Source: Armatimonadota bacterium (GTDB lineage: Bacteria > Armatimonadota > Fimbriimonadia > Fimbriimonadales > Fimbriimonadaceae). From it: a DNA stretch of 64,000 nucleotides. The notes below the pieces were generated by a model. It saw only the letters and a program-made list of their open reading frames with translations, did no database searches and was not told the origin of the DNA. Shown in pieces: positions 8,463 to 19,254 of this stretch. Each line of letters starts with the position of its first letter. The first letter of the stretch is position 1. The stretch covers positions 186,001 through 250,000 of the forward strand of contig JACRPN010000012.1 of the NCBI GenBank assembly GCA_016223145.1. Reading direction: 5' to 3'. Position numbers and translations under genes: made by a program.

Positions 8463-9149
8463 TTACTTCTGCTTTCTGCGAAGCAGAACCGCAGCGCCGA
8501 GTCCGAGCACGGCCAAGCTGGCGGGCTCGGGGGTCGGGGTCGCGTCGAACGACCATGAAACCACGTCGCCCACGTCGCCACCGGCGTTATCGACGACCTT
8601 CAAGTTCCAGTCTCCGTTCATGGCGAGGCCGGTGAAGCTGGCAAAGGTGCCAGCGTTGTATTGGGCAGTGCCATTGCTGGAGTTACCCGCGCCCGCGCCG
8701 GCGGCATGCGTGGATCGGGCATAGTCGCCGGGCCGAAGAATGTAGCTCGTCGTTCCGAGAGCAGCTTCAGCGGCAAAGCTGCTGCCGGTCTCGAAGAACT
8801 TATAGCTGCCGGCCAGGTTCGATGAGTCGCCTATCGAAGTTCCAGTTGTGGCTCCTGTGCGGCTGAATAAGTGCATCGAGGTTCCCGAAGACACATGCGT
8901 GAAGATGGCGATCAGGTCGCCGACCCACGTATGCCAGCGAGTTGAGCCGGTAGTGGATCGGGTCGTGCCAAACTCGACTCGGACCCAGTTGAGCGAACCA
9001 ACGACGGGATTCTGTCCCGAGACGTTGATCGTGCTCTGGCCACCGGTTGCACTGCTATCGGGGATAGCAAAGGCAGCACCGGGGCCAAACTCAGTGGCCA
9101 TTGCGCCCGAGACAACGGCAAGCAAAGAAATCGCTAAGAGACGCTTCAT
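8463..9149 (-). CDS. PEP-CTERM surface protein with P-domain-like fold
   Basis: 228 residues from ATG 9149, chosen because GGAGG lies 6 bases upstream and the N-terminus is a signal peptide (MKRLLAISLLAVVSGAMA). The C-terminus is a PEP-CTERM sorting signal: TPEPASLAVLGLGAAVLL followed by RRKQK, the substrate of exosortase/archaeosortase-type processing. The body contains MNGDWNLKVVDNAGGDVG and VVSWSF, the G-W-L-V-D-GD-G-W-S pattern of proprotein-convertase P domains, here as a stand-alone surface module. No exosortase gene is in the window. Isolated gene with its own hairpin terminator. Confidence 0.85.
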   Translation of the reverse strand: MKRLLAISLLAVVSGAMATEFGPGAAFAIPDSSATGGQSTINVSGQNPVVGSLNWVRVEFGTTRSTTGSTRWHTWVGDLIAIFTHVSSGTSMHLFSRTGATTGTSIGDSSNLAGSYKFFETGSSFAAEAALGTTSYILRPGDYARSTHAAGAGAGNSSNGTAQYNAGTFASFTGLAMNGDWNLKVVDNAGGDVGDVVSWSFDATPTPEPASLAVLGLGAAVLLRRKQK

Positions 9150-9448
9150 ATTGTTCCTCCTCAGACCAAACGCGCCCGGCAACAGCGCTGGGCGATACAA
9201 CACTATGAGCGAAGGACTTTCAAAAAGCCAATACTCAAATACTGTTTTCTGGCAAAAGTACCTGTCACGATTCCTGTTGCCGCGTAAGCCACCCATCAAA
9301 TTACACGCAGCAACCTTTGGAGACCTATCCAAAGGACCGCCAGACACGCAGCGCATCTTTCCCTTGGCCATCAGGTAGAATTTGCGTTCGCATCGCCCTG
9401 CTCCTGGTGCGCCGGGAGCCGCTAGCAGCGTCCAGAGGGAATCTCAAG

Positions 9449-9742
9449 ATGAACCAACGAAAATACGAAGCCATGGTGATCGTCAAGCCCAGCTTGAGCG
9501 ACGCCGACGTTCAGAAGATCGCCGACCGCTACAAAGCCGTCGTCGAAGAGCAGGGCGGCACCGTCGAGAGCGCCGGGAAGTGGGACAAGCGAAAGCTGGC
9601 CTACCCGATCGACGGCCACAAAGAGGGCACCTACGTCTTGCTCACGTTCGATGCGCCCGCAAAGGCGCCGGCGGAACTGAGCCGCTTGCTCGGCATCAAT
9701 GACGACGTCATTCGCCATCGCGTTTTCAAGGTCGAGCATTAA
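9449..9742 (+). CDS. rpsF: 30S ribosomal protein bS6
   Basis: Small-subunit ribosomal protein S6. 97 residues, family-typical, starting RKYEAMVIVKPSLSD and including WDKRKLAYPIDGHKEGTYVLLTF. The ATG at 9449 is preceded by GAGGGA. A TAGAAT (9376-9381) could be its -10 element, but I do not see a matching -35. The next gene is ssb, the usual neighbour, but rpsR (bS18), which normally follows, is missing from this position. Confidence 0.95.
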   Translation: MNQRKYEAMVIVKPSLSDADVQKIADRYKAVVEEQGGTVESAGKWDKRKLAYPIDGHKEGTYVLLTFDAPAKAPAELSRLLGINDDVIRHRVFKVEH

Positions 9743-9760
9743 GCTCGGGGGAGATCGAAA

Positions 9761-10180
9761 ATGATCAATCGCGTCGTGTTGGTGGGCCGCCTGACGCGCG
9801 ACCCTGAACTCAGAACTACGCAGACTGGTAAGGACGTTTGCTCCTTCAGCCTGGCAGTCACCAAGCGCATGAAGCCCCAGGACGGGTCGCCGGATGCAGA
9901 CTTTTTCCGTTGCACCGCATGGGGCCAGTCGGCTCAATACGTCGCCAACTACCTTCACAAGGGCCGGCTCGTGGCTGTTGACGGACGTCTACAGTCCAGG
10001 AAGTACACGGGAAGCGATGGGGCGGAGCGCGAAGTCGTGGAGATCGTGGCTGAGAACGTCCAGGGCTTGGATCGCCCGAAGGATGATGCCGGCGGAGGCC
10101 ATTCTGAAGGTGGTACGAGACCGGCCGCTGTTGGCGCGGCCCCAGACGTCGACGAATACGATCCTTTCGCAGAAGAGTAA
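9761..10180 (+). CDS. ssb: Single-stranded DNA-binding protein
   Basis: OB-fold protein that coats single-stranded DNA. 139 residues. The OB fold spans about residues 1-105 (MINRVVLVGRLTRDPEL, SFSLAVTKR, FFRCTAWGQSAQYVANYLHKG, VDGRLQSRKY), followed by a short disordered linker and an acidic end YDPFAEE. In most SSBs the protein-interaction tip ends in DDIPF; here the PF pair is followed by AEE, a small variation. It lies 18 bases after rpsF, preceded by GGGGGAG. Confidence 0.95.
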   Translation: MINRVVLVGRLTRDPELRTTQTGKDVCSFSLAVTKRMKPQDGSPDADFFRCTAWGQSAQYVANYLHKGRLVAVDGRLQSRKYTGSDGAEREVVEIVAENVQGLDRPKDDAGGGHSEGGTRPAAVGAAPDVDEYDPFAEE

Positions 10181-10183
10181 TAG

Positions 10184-11251
10184 ATGTCCCAGCACCCTCT
10201 CGACGACGCCTCTTTCGTTCTTCGAAACGACCCGTCGGAGATGTACCGGCTGACGTGCGAATTCCCGAAGCAGTGCAAGACCGCGCTCGCGATCGCCTCC
10301 GAAACGCCGTTGCCCGATCTGGCGGTTCAGCCCAATCTCGCGATCCTGACCGGAATGGGCGGCTCGGCGGCGGGAGGCGATTTCGTCCGCGCGCTCTTTG
10401 AGGCCAGCGCGAAGATTCCCTTTACGGTTAACCGGGACTACGGCCTCCCACATTGCGCCGGCGCGCAGACGCTGGTGTTTGCCTGCAGCTATTCCGGCAA
10501 CACCGAGGAGACGATTTCCTCGTTCAAGCTCGCCCAGGCGGCAGGGTGCCAGATGGCCGCGCTTACCAGTGGCGGCAAAATAGCGGAGATGGCGTCTCAG
10601 GCGGGCATTCCGCTCATCAACATCCCGGGCGGCCAGCCTCCGAGGACGGCATTGGGCTACCTGTTCGTACCGGTCGTCAACGCCTGCGAGCGCTGGGGGC
10701 TTTTGCCCGAGCAGGATTTCGGCTCAGCGTTTGCGCTGCTCGAGCAGTGCGTCTCGGATTGGGGGATCGACACCCCCTTTGAAGAGAACGCCCCGAAGAA
10801 GCTCGCACAGGCCCTCTATGGAAAGGCGCCGATTTTCTACGGGTTAGGCGGCTGGCAAGGGATTGTCGCGTACCGGTGGAAGGGGCAAGTCGGCGAAAAC
10901 GCCAAGGTGCTCAGCTTTTGCCACACCTTCCCAGAGCTAAATCATAACGAGATCTTGGGCTGGGTGCTCGCCGACCGACAGGGTGTCGAGGATTGGGCTG
11001 TGGTCATCTTGGAGGACGGCCATGAGAGCCCCAAAATGAAGGAGCGCGCGAGGGTGTCCACCGAGCTGATCGGCGACAAAGCCGAGGTGTTCCGCGTTCA
11101 GGCCAGAGGCGAGACGCTCCTCGAGAAGATGCTCTCTCTGACCCTGTTCGGCGACTTCGTGTCGCTCTATCTCGCGGCACTCAATGGGGTCGACCCGGAG
11201 AACATCGACTCCATCAACGTCCTAAAGTCAGCTCTCGCCAGAGTCGCTTGA
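10184..11251 (+). CDS. Bifunctional phosphoglucose/phosphomannose isomerase
   Basis: Interconverts glucose-6-phosphate or mannose-6-phosphate with fructose-6-phosphate. 355 residues with two SIS domains. The first holds GMGGSAAGGDFV and CSYSGNTEET, the sugar-phosphate loop. The second holds FCHTFPELNHNEILGW, whose Glu and His match the catalytic region of the archaeal/bacterial PGI-PMI family. It starts 3 bases after the ssb stop and so appears to be in the rpsF-ssb operon, taking the place where rpsR would be expected. Overall length and both motifs fit the dual-specificity family rather than classical Pgi; true specificity cannot be read from sequence alone. Confidence 0.88.
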   Translation: MSQHPLDDASFVLRNDPSEMYRLTCEFPKQCKTALAIASETPLPDLAVQPNLAILTGMGGSAAGGDFVRALFEASAKIPFTVNRDYGLPHCAGAQTLVFACSYSGNTEETISSFKLAQAAGCQMAALTSGGKIAEMASQAGIPLINIPGGQPPRTALGYLFVPVVNACERWGLLPEQDFGSAFALLEQCVSDWGIDTPFEENAPKKLAQALYGKAPIFYGLGGWQGIVAYRWKGQVGENAKVLSFCHTFPELNHNEILGWVLADRQGVEDWAVVILEDGHESPKMKERARVSTELIGDKAEVFRVQARGETLLEKMLSLTLFGDFVSLYLAALNGVDPENIDSINVLKSALARVA

Positions 11252-11438
11252 TCGCTGGTCGCCAATCTTGCCGAAAAATCATCGGATTGGTTCAGTGCCG
11301 CAGATTTTGAGTTCAAATCCCGGAAAGATCACAAGAATCTTGAGAGAATCGTAAGGATTGTCTCGTAGTACCGGATGTTATTCTGTGTGCTTGTTTCGTC
11401 CGTACCTCATCAGGCGGGCGAGCGGGCCAGAGCGGCAG

Positions 11439-13307
11439 ATGGGCTTACTCAACATTTCAAACGGGAACGGCGGCGGATCCACGGGCAGATTTGCCCGTGG
11501 GGTGCTTCTCTACACGATCGGCGTGATCGTGTTTGGGGCGTTTGTCCGGGCCACGAACTCCGGGGACGGCTGCGGCGCACACTGGCCGCTCTGCAACGGC
11601 GAGGTCATTCCCGTCAACGCGCCCACCGCCCGGCTCATCGAATTCACGCACCGCGTGACCAGCGGCATAAGCGGAATCCTCATCTTCGCGCTGCTGGCGA
11701 CGGTTTTTCGCCGCTTTACGGCGGGATCGCCTGCCAGAAAAGCGGCGGTTGCCGCGATGTTCTTCACGATCGTCGAAGCACTTCTCGGCGCCGTGCTGGT
11801 CAAGCAGCAATGGGTTGCGCAGGACGCCTCCGTGGGCCGCGCGGTCGCAATGTCGGTCCATTTGGTCAACACCTTCTTCCTGCTCGGTTCGCTAGTCGCG
11901 ACGGCTTTCTATGCTTCGGGTGGCGCCAAGACCCGCTGGAGGGAGCAAGGGGCCTTCGGGTGGGCGCTGGCGGCAGGGTTGGTCGGACTCACGATTTTGG
12001 GCATCAGTGGAGCCGTGACCGCGCTCGGCGACACGCTCTACCCCGCTAAGAGCCTCGCTGAGGGCATTCAACAGGACCTCAACCCCACTGCGCACTTCCT
12101 AATCCGGCTCCGAATGCTCCACCCGCTCTTGGCGGCCTCGGTGGGGCTCTACATGCTGCTCCTTTCTGGCCTCGCAACAAAGCTGAGAGCCTCCGAGCAG
12201 GTCAAGAAGATCGCCAATTGGCTGACCGCCATCGTGCTGGTGCAGATCGGCGTTGGCATCCTCAACATCATCTTGATGGCGCCGGTCTGGATGCAGCTCG
12301 TGCATTTGGCGCTGGCCGACATTAACTGGGGCCTGCTCGTCCTGCTGACCCTGAGCGCGACGGCCGAAGGGGTCAGCCGCTACGAGGCAGAGGCGTTTGG
12401 CGAGGCGGCGCCCGAGAGTCCTTCTGCTTTGGCGCCCACCCGCAAAGAGCTGGCCAAGGCCTATGTGGCCCTCACCAAGCCCCGCGTCATCAGCCTTCTC
12501 CTCTTCACCACCTTGGCCGCGATGTTCATCGCGGGCGGCGGCTGGCCAGGTTTCTGGCTCTTCCTCAGCGTGGCCGTCGGCGGCTACTTGGCGGCAGGTT
12601 CGGCGAACGCGATCAACATGGTGATCGATCGGGACATCGACGGCTTCATGAAGCGAACCGCGAGCCGCCCGACGGTGACCCAGGTGATTCCCTCCAACAA
12701 GGCGCTTGGCTTTGGGCTCATCACCGGCGCGGCGTCGTTTGCGATTCTCTGGGCCGGAGCGAACCTGCTCACGGCGGTGCTCGCGATGGCGGGACTCGCC
12801 TTCTACGTGCTGGTCTATACCCTGGCGCTGAAGCGGCGCACCTGGCAGAACATCGTGATCGGTGGCGCCGCCGGTGCGTTCCCTCCCCTGGTGGGCTGGG
12901 CGGCGGTGGCGGGAGACCTGAACCTCTTCGCCTGGCTCCTCTTTGCGCTGATCTTTGTGTGGACCCCCGTCCATTTTTGGGCCCTGGCGCTCCTAATGAA
13001 GGACGACTACGCCGCTGCCGGAGTGCCGATGCTCCCGGTGGTTAGGGGCGACCGGGTGACCGTCATCCAGATCTTCTTCTATGCCGTGCTGACCGCGGCG
13101 GTCAGCCTTCTTCCCTACCTTCAAGCCCACGTGGGCATGTTCTATCTCGTGACGGCCGTCGTGCTGAACCTGCTCCTCATGGCGGCTTGCCATCGGCTGT
13201 ACAAAAAACCCGAAAGAAAGGAAGCGCTCGTGGTGTTCAAGTACTCGATGGTCTACCTTGCACTTCTGTTCCTCGTGTTGGCCATCGACCGGGCGGTGCT
13301 GCTGTGA
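11439..13307 (+). CDS. ctaAB: Fused heme A synthase and heme O synthase (CtaA-CtaB)
   Basis: A 622-residue integral membrane protein joining two consecutive enzymes of heme A formation. Residues about 1-320 are the COX15/CtaA domain (GAFVRATNSGDGCGAHWPLCNG, IEFTHRVTSG, MSVHLVNTFFLLG and LRMLHPLLAASVG supply the heme-binding histidines). After a linker, residues about 334-622 are protoheme IX farnesyltransferase CtaB: YVALTKPRVISLLL, then NAINMVIDRDIDGFMKRT with the NxxxDxxxD polyprenyl-diphosphate site, and FVWTPVHFWALAL. CtaB acts first (heme B to heme O) and CtaA second, so the domain order is opposite to the reaction order. It directly precedes the ACIII and caa3 oxidase genes it serves. 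The ATG at 11439 is my choice; upstream in-frame codons lack homology. Confidence 0.93.
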   Translation: MGLLNISNGNGGGSTGRFARGVLLYTIGVIVFGAFVRATNSGDGCGAHWPLCNGEVIPVNAPTARLIEFTHRVTSGISGILIFALLATVFRRFTAGSPARKAAVAAMFFTIVEALLGAVLVKQQWVAQDASVGRAVAMSVHLVNTFFLLGSLVATAFYASGGAKTRWREQGAFGWALAAGLVGLTILGISGAVTALGDTLYPAKSLAEGIQQDLNPTAHFLIRLRMLHPLLAASVGLYMLLLSGLATKLRASEQVKKIANWLTAIVLVQIGVGILNIILMAPVWMQLVHLALADINWGLLVLLTLSATAEGVSRYEAEAFGEAAPESPSALAPTRKELAKAYVALTKPRVISLLLFTTLAAMFIAGGGWPGFWLFLSVAVGGYLAAGSANAINMVIDRDIDGFMKRTASRPTVTQVIPSNKALGFGLITGAASFAILWAGANLLTAVLAMAGLAFYVLVYTLALKRRTWQNIVIGGAAGAFPPLVGWAAVAGDLNLFAWLLFALIFVWTPVHFWALALLMKDDYAAAGVPMLPVVRGDRVTVIQIFFYAVLTAAVSLLPYLQAHVGMFYLVTAVVLNLLLMAACHRLYKKPERKEALVVFKYSMVYLALLFLVLAIDRAVLL

Positions 13308-13355
13308 TGCGGCGCTCGCCACTTGCCAATCTTGACTTTTTTGTGTCACAGTTGT

Positions 13356-13398
13356 CGGTCGAAAGACCGGGAATCGGCGCGTGGGAGCGTGCCGATTC
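13356..13398 (+). promoter_or_regulatory. Two adjacent hairpins in the leader of the ACIII operon
   Basis: CGGTC-GAAA-GACCG at 13356-13369 (a five-base stem with a GNRA tetraloop) is followed one base later by a 10-of-11-base stem, GAATCGGC ... GCCGATTC, at 13371-13398. A TTGACT at 13332 could be a -35 element, but no good -10 is seen. The structures may protect or regulate the downstream mRNA; this is inference. Confidence 0.35.
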
Positions 13399-13446
13399 TC
13401 TGCGTTTTCAAACCCCGGAGTTCCCGATAGCGAAGGAGCGCTTCTA

Positions 13447-14193
13447 ATGGCCCAGTTATTTCCGTCTTACTCCAACACGCTCGCCAAGTTGAGCCTCATC
13501 CTTGGCGCGGGCACGCCCTTTGCGCTTTTCTACCTGGGCAGCACCTTCACCCGGGGGCCGGCAAACACCAACGTGGAGGTGCCCCTCGATCAGCCGGTGC
13601 CCTTCAGCCACAAGCACCACGCGTTCGAGCTCGGAATCGACTGCCGTTACTGCCACTGGAACGTGGAGAAGGGCCCTGTCGCCGGCGTCCCGGGCTCCGA
13701 GGTCTGCATGTCCTGCCACTCCCAGGTGTGGACGAACTCCCCGCTGCTGCAGCCGGTGCGCGACAGCTACGACAACAACACCCCGCTGGTCTGGAACAAG
13801 ATCAACAAGGTTCCGGAGTTCGTGTACTTCGATCACAGCATCCACGTCTCGCGAGGCCTCAACTGCAACCAGTGCCATGGCCGCGTGGGCCAGATGCAGA
13901 TGACCTACAAGGGCAAGTACTTCTCGATGGACTGGTGCCTGACCTGCCACCGGAACCCGGAGGCGTTCATCGGCGCGAACGCGCAGGACCCGAAGCTCAG
14001 CCCCCAAGACGGCGCGTTTGAGCTCTACAAGAAGGCCTCGCGAGGCGAGAAGCTGACCCCAACGGAGTATGAGCTGTGGGTGGATTCGGCCCACACGGCC
14101 ACCCCGGAGGAGATCGAGAAAGGGAAGGCCCTGGTCAAGAAATACGGCGTGAAGAAGGAGCAGCTTTCGGATTGCTGGATCTGCCACCGCTAA
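13447..14193 (+). CDS. actA: Alternative complex III subunit ActA, pentaheme cytochrome c
   Basis: Electron-transfer subunit of the quinol:cytochrome c/oxidase oxidoreductase ACIII, on the periplasmic side. 248 residues with an N-terminal hydrophobic anchor (residues about 12-32). Five CXXCH heme sites are visible: CRYCH (66-70), CMSCH (87-91), CNQCH (140-144), CLTCH (164-168) and CWICH (243-247, at the very C-terminus). Extra histidines (FSHKHHAFE, FDHSIHV) are likely distal ligands. The ATG at 13447 follows GAAGGAG. The gene order actABCDEF fits ACIII operons of Rhodothermus and many Bacteroidota, Acidobacteriota and Planctomycetota. Confidence 0.94.
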   Translation: MAQLFPSYSNTLAKLSLILGAGTPFALFYLGSTFTRGPANTNVEVPLDQPVPFSHKHHAFELGIDCRYCHWNVEKGPVAGVPGSEVCMSCHSQVWTNSPLLQPVRDSYDNNTPLVWNKINKVPEFVYFDHSIHVSRGLNCNQCHGRVGQMQMTYKGKYFSMDWCLTCHRNPEAFIGANAQDPKLSPQDGAFELYKKASRGEKLTPTEYELWVDSAHTATPEEIEKGKALVKKYGVKKEQLSDCWICHR

Positions 14194-14210
14194 CGGATAG
14201 GAAAGCAAGG

Positions 14211-17200
14211 ATGGAGATGGAGAAGAACAGCATTAGCGTAGCGGAGGTCCGGGAAAAGCTCTCCAAGGGCGGACCCAAATGGTGGCGAAGCCTGAGCCAG
14301 GTGATGGACACCCCTTCGTTCAAGAAGTGGGTCGAGGACGAGTTCCCTGAGCGGGCCACGATGCTCCAGGTGGACCGGCGGAACTTCCTCAAGCTGACCG
14401 GCGCCGCCGTGATGATGGCCTCTCTGACCGGCTGTCGAAGGCTGGACAAGGACAAGATCGTCCCGTTTGTCAAGATGCCTGAGGATTCGGTCCCCGGCAA
14501 GCCGGAGTACTACGCGAGCACGTTCGTGCACGGTGGCTATGGGATCGGCGTCTTGGTCGAGAGCCGCCAGGGCCGCCCGACCAAGGTCGAGGGTAACCCG
14601 CTTCATCCTTCGAGCCTCGGCAAGTCGAGCGCGATCACGCAGGCGTCCATCTACGGGCTCTACGATCCCTTCCGGTCGCAGCAGACGATGAGGGGCAGGG
14701 AGTCCACCTCTCTCGCCGAGTTCCTAAAAGCGGGCAAGGCCGCGCTTGCGGGGAAGGCGGGCAATGGCCAGGGGGTCGTGCTGGTGACGGAAGCGATCAC
14801 CTCGCCGAGCCTTGCAGGGCAGATCAAGGCGTTTCTCAAGAAGTACCCCGGCGCGAAGTGGTGCGTCTACGAGCCCGCGGGCCGCGACAATGAATTTGCT
14901 GGGACGGAGCTTGCGTTTGGCAGGCGGGTCAACCCGGTGTACAACTTCGAGCGGGCCGACGTGATCGTGTCGCTCGACGCTGATTTCCTGCTTTCAGGTT
15001 CAGGGGTGGCGCGCTATTCCCAGGATTTCGCGAGCCGCCGAACCGTTGCGGGCGGAGACGCCTCGCGCATGAGCCGGCTCTACATGATCGAAAGCTCGCC
15101 CAGTTCGACCGGCGCTACCGCCGACCACGCGCTCAGGGTCAAGGCCTCGCAGGTCCAGGCCGCGGCCGGACGTCTCGCATCCCAAGTTGGCGTAGCCAAT
15201 TCGGTGGCGAACGACCCCCGGCTGAACGCGGCTTGGCTCGATGCCGTCGCGAAAGACCTTCAATCGGCTTCTGGGCGCTGCGTCGTCCTTGCAGGCGAGC
15301 ATCAGCCCCCTTCGGTACACGCCCTGGCCCATGCGATGAACGCCAAGCTTGGCGCCGTCGGCCAGACTGTGACCTACACGGAAGTTCCCGAGGTCGGACC
15401 CGACACGGCCTTTACGCTGAAAGACGCCGTTGCCGATCTAAATGCCGACAAGGTCGACGTTTTGCTCGTTCTCGGAGGAAACCCGGTCTACCTCGCTCCA
15501 GGCGATGTGAACGCAAAGGGAGCTTTCGCCAAGGCCAAGTTCTCGGCAAGGCTCGGCCTCTATCAGGATGAAACCAGCGCCGTCTGCCAGTGGCACGTGC
15601 CCGAGTCGCACTACCTCGAAGCTTGGGGAGACGCCCGGGGGCACGATGGCACGATCTCGGTGGCTCAGCCGCTCATCGCGCCGATCTACCCGTCGCTGGC
15701 GGCCATCGAGTTCCTTGAGACGCTTTCGGGGGGCCCGCGCAAGTCACGAGCGATCGTCGAAGACACGCATCGTCCCGCCGGAGCGGTTGACACCGATCTG
15801 AACCCCAACGCGGGCGCGGCATTCCAAAAGGACTGGAACCAGATCGTTCATGACGGCATGATCCGGGGCTCGGCGTTTCCTGCGGTCAGCGTGACGGCCA
15901 CGGCCGACCTCAGCGGGATGCCGGCCGCCAGGCCGATCGAGGGTCCCGAAGTGCTCTTCCTGCCGGACGCAACGATCCACGATGGCCGGTACGGGACATG
16001 CGCCTGGCTGCAAGAACTGCCCCGCCCGATGACCTCGGTCACCTGGGACAACCTGGTGCTCGTCTCGCCGAAGACCGCCGAGAAGCTTGGAGTGGAGAAC
16101 CAGGACCTGGTTTCGCTCGAGGTGAACGGCAAGAAGGTCGAGGGCCCGATCTTTCTCGCTTACGGCCAGGCGGAAGACCAAATCGTGGTCCACATGGGCT
16201 ACGGGCGGGTCTCCGGCGCGCCGCTCTCGTTCTTCGACGGCAACGAGGTGCGCGGGTTCGATGTAAACCCACTTCGAACCTGGCAGTCGCCGAACATGGC
16301 TGCGGGCGGCACGATCACGAAGGTGGGTGGCCGGCAGCCGGTCGCCAACACGCAAGAGCACCACGTAATGGCCACCACCGAGGGCGTCATGCCGCTCGAC
16401 ATCGTGCGCTCGGGGACGATCGGCGAAATGGCCGCCAACCCCAACTTCTCACCGCATCCCGCCGAGGAAAAGGAGGAGCTCCATTCGCTCTACAACGACG
16501 AGGAGTTCAAGTACGACGGCTATCGCTGGGCGATGACCATCGACCTTAGCCTCTGCACCGGCTGCAACGCCTGCACCCAGGCCTGTCAGGTGGAGAACAA
16601 CATCCCGAGCGTTGGCAAGAGCCAGGTGATCAAGGGCCGCGAGATGCACTGGATCCGGGTGGACCGCTACTACAAGGGGGGATTCGACAGCCCGACGGAG
16701 GTCCTGCATCAGCCGGTGACGTGTCAGCACTGCGAAAACGCGCCGTGCGAGCCTGTTTGCCCTGTGGCGGCGACCACGCACAGCAAGGAAGGCCTGAACC
16801 AGATGGTCTACAACCGCTGCGTGGGCACCCGGTACTGCTCGAACAACTGCCCTTACAAGGTCCGTCGGTTCAACTTCCTGAACTACGCCGACAAGACCGA
16901 CTACCCGACGCTGACCCTGCTCAACAACCCCGACGTGTCCGTTAGGGGCCGCGGAGTTATGGAGAAGTGCACGTTCTGCGTGCAGCGAATCAGCGCGGCG
17001 CGAATCGAGTCCAAGAAGTCGAACACGGCGATCAAAGACGGCGACATTGTGACGGCTTGCCAACAGGCCTGCCCGAGCAAGGCGATCGTCTTTGGCGACC
17101 TGAGCGACGAGAAGAGCGCGGTCAACAAGTGGCAGCGCGACCCGAGGGCGTATACGCTCCTCCGGGAAGTCAACACAAGGCCACGACTCAAGTATCTGGC

Positions 17201-17247
17201 AAAGGTAAGAAACGTGAACAAGGAAATCGAAGCGATCGAGGGGACCC

Positions 17248-17258
<11 letters not shown>
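14211..17258 (+). CDS. actB: Alternative complex III subunit ActB, molybdopterin-like/Fe-S fusion
   Basis: Largest ACIII subunit, 1015 residues. The N-terminus has a Tat-type motif DRRNFLKLTG (55-64) followed by a lipobox-like SLTGC (71-75). The first 750 residues resemble a molybdopterin oxidoreductase that binds no Mo cofactor. The C-terminal 240 residues are a ferredoxin-like module with four cysteine clusters: CTGCNACTQAC (about 782), CQHCENAPCEPVC (about 839), CVGTRYCSNNCP (about 871) and CTFC...CQQACP (about 920-955). These account for the [4Fe-4S]/[3Fe-4S] chain known in ACIII. The gene starts 17 bases after actA and its end overlaps actC by 11 bases. High confidence from length, domain order and context. 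Confidence 0.94.
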
Positions 17259-18687
<1,429 letters not shown>

Positions 18688-18702
18688 GGGAAATACACCA
18701 CC

Positions 18703-19254
18703 ATGTCGCACGAAGAACCCAAAAGCCCACAGGTGTACGGAGTCGTCGCAGAGTTCGATGATCCGGACGCCATTCTTTCCGCCGCCAAGCGCACGCGGGA
18801 AGAAGGCTACGAGAAGTTCGAGGCTTACACGCCGTTCCCGGTTCATGGCCTCGCAGACGCCGTGGATAAGGAAGACCACCGGCTCAAGTGGATGATCTTC
18901 TTCGGAGGTGTTGCGGGCGCCTGCACGGGATTCGGGTTCCAGACCTGGGTCTCGATGGTGGCGTATCCCCACAATGTGGGCGGCAAGCCGCTGTTCTCCT
19001 GGCCCGCGTTTATCCCGGTCACGTTTGAGTGCATGGTGCTCTTCGCGGCGGGTACGGCAGTTCTGGCGATGCTCGGCTTGAACGGGCTGCCGAGGCCGCA
19101 CCACCCGATCTTCGAGGCCAAGAACTTCAAGCGGTGCTCGCAAGACCGGTTCTTCCTTTGCGTGGAAGCCGAGGACCCCAAATTCAACTCGGCCGAGGTC
19201 TCCAAGTTCCTGAAGGGGCTGGGTGCGCTCGAGGTGTCGGAGGTGGTGAGTTGA
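18703..19254 (+). CDS. actD: Alternative complex III subunit ActD (DUF3341)
   Basis: 183-residue membrane subunit with two transmembrane helices (about 63-90 and 104-128) and N- and C-terminal parts on the same side. Family hallmarks of DUF3341: VYGVVAEFDDPDAIL, YEKFEAYTPFPVHGL, GFQTWVSMVAYPHNVGGKPLFSWPAFIPVTFE (read in two parts) and FFLCVEAEDPKF. The role within ACIII is structural. Its TGA stop overlaps the TTG start of actE. Confidence 0.92.
   Translation: MSHEEPKSPQVYGVVAEFDDPDAILSAAKRTREEGYEKFEAYTPFPVHGLADAVDKEDHRLKWMIFFGGVAGACTGFGFQTWVSMVAYPHNVGGKPLFSWPAFIPVTFECMVLFAAGTAVLAMLGLNGLPRPHHPIFEAKNFKRCSQDRFFLCVEAEDPKFNSAEVSKFLKGLGALEVSEVVS

Noticed and set aside
11290-11345. tRNA-like T-loop GTTCAAATC
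   Set aside because: No acceptor stem, D-arm or anticodon arm can be drawn around it.
12099-12974. 291-codon minus-strand frame
   Set aside because: Antisense to the CtaA-CtaB fusion; rich in H, R, G, E with no pattern.
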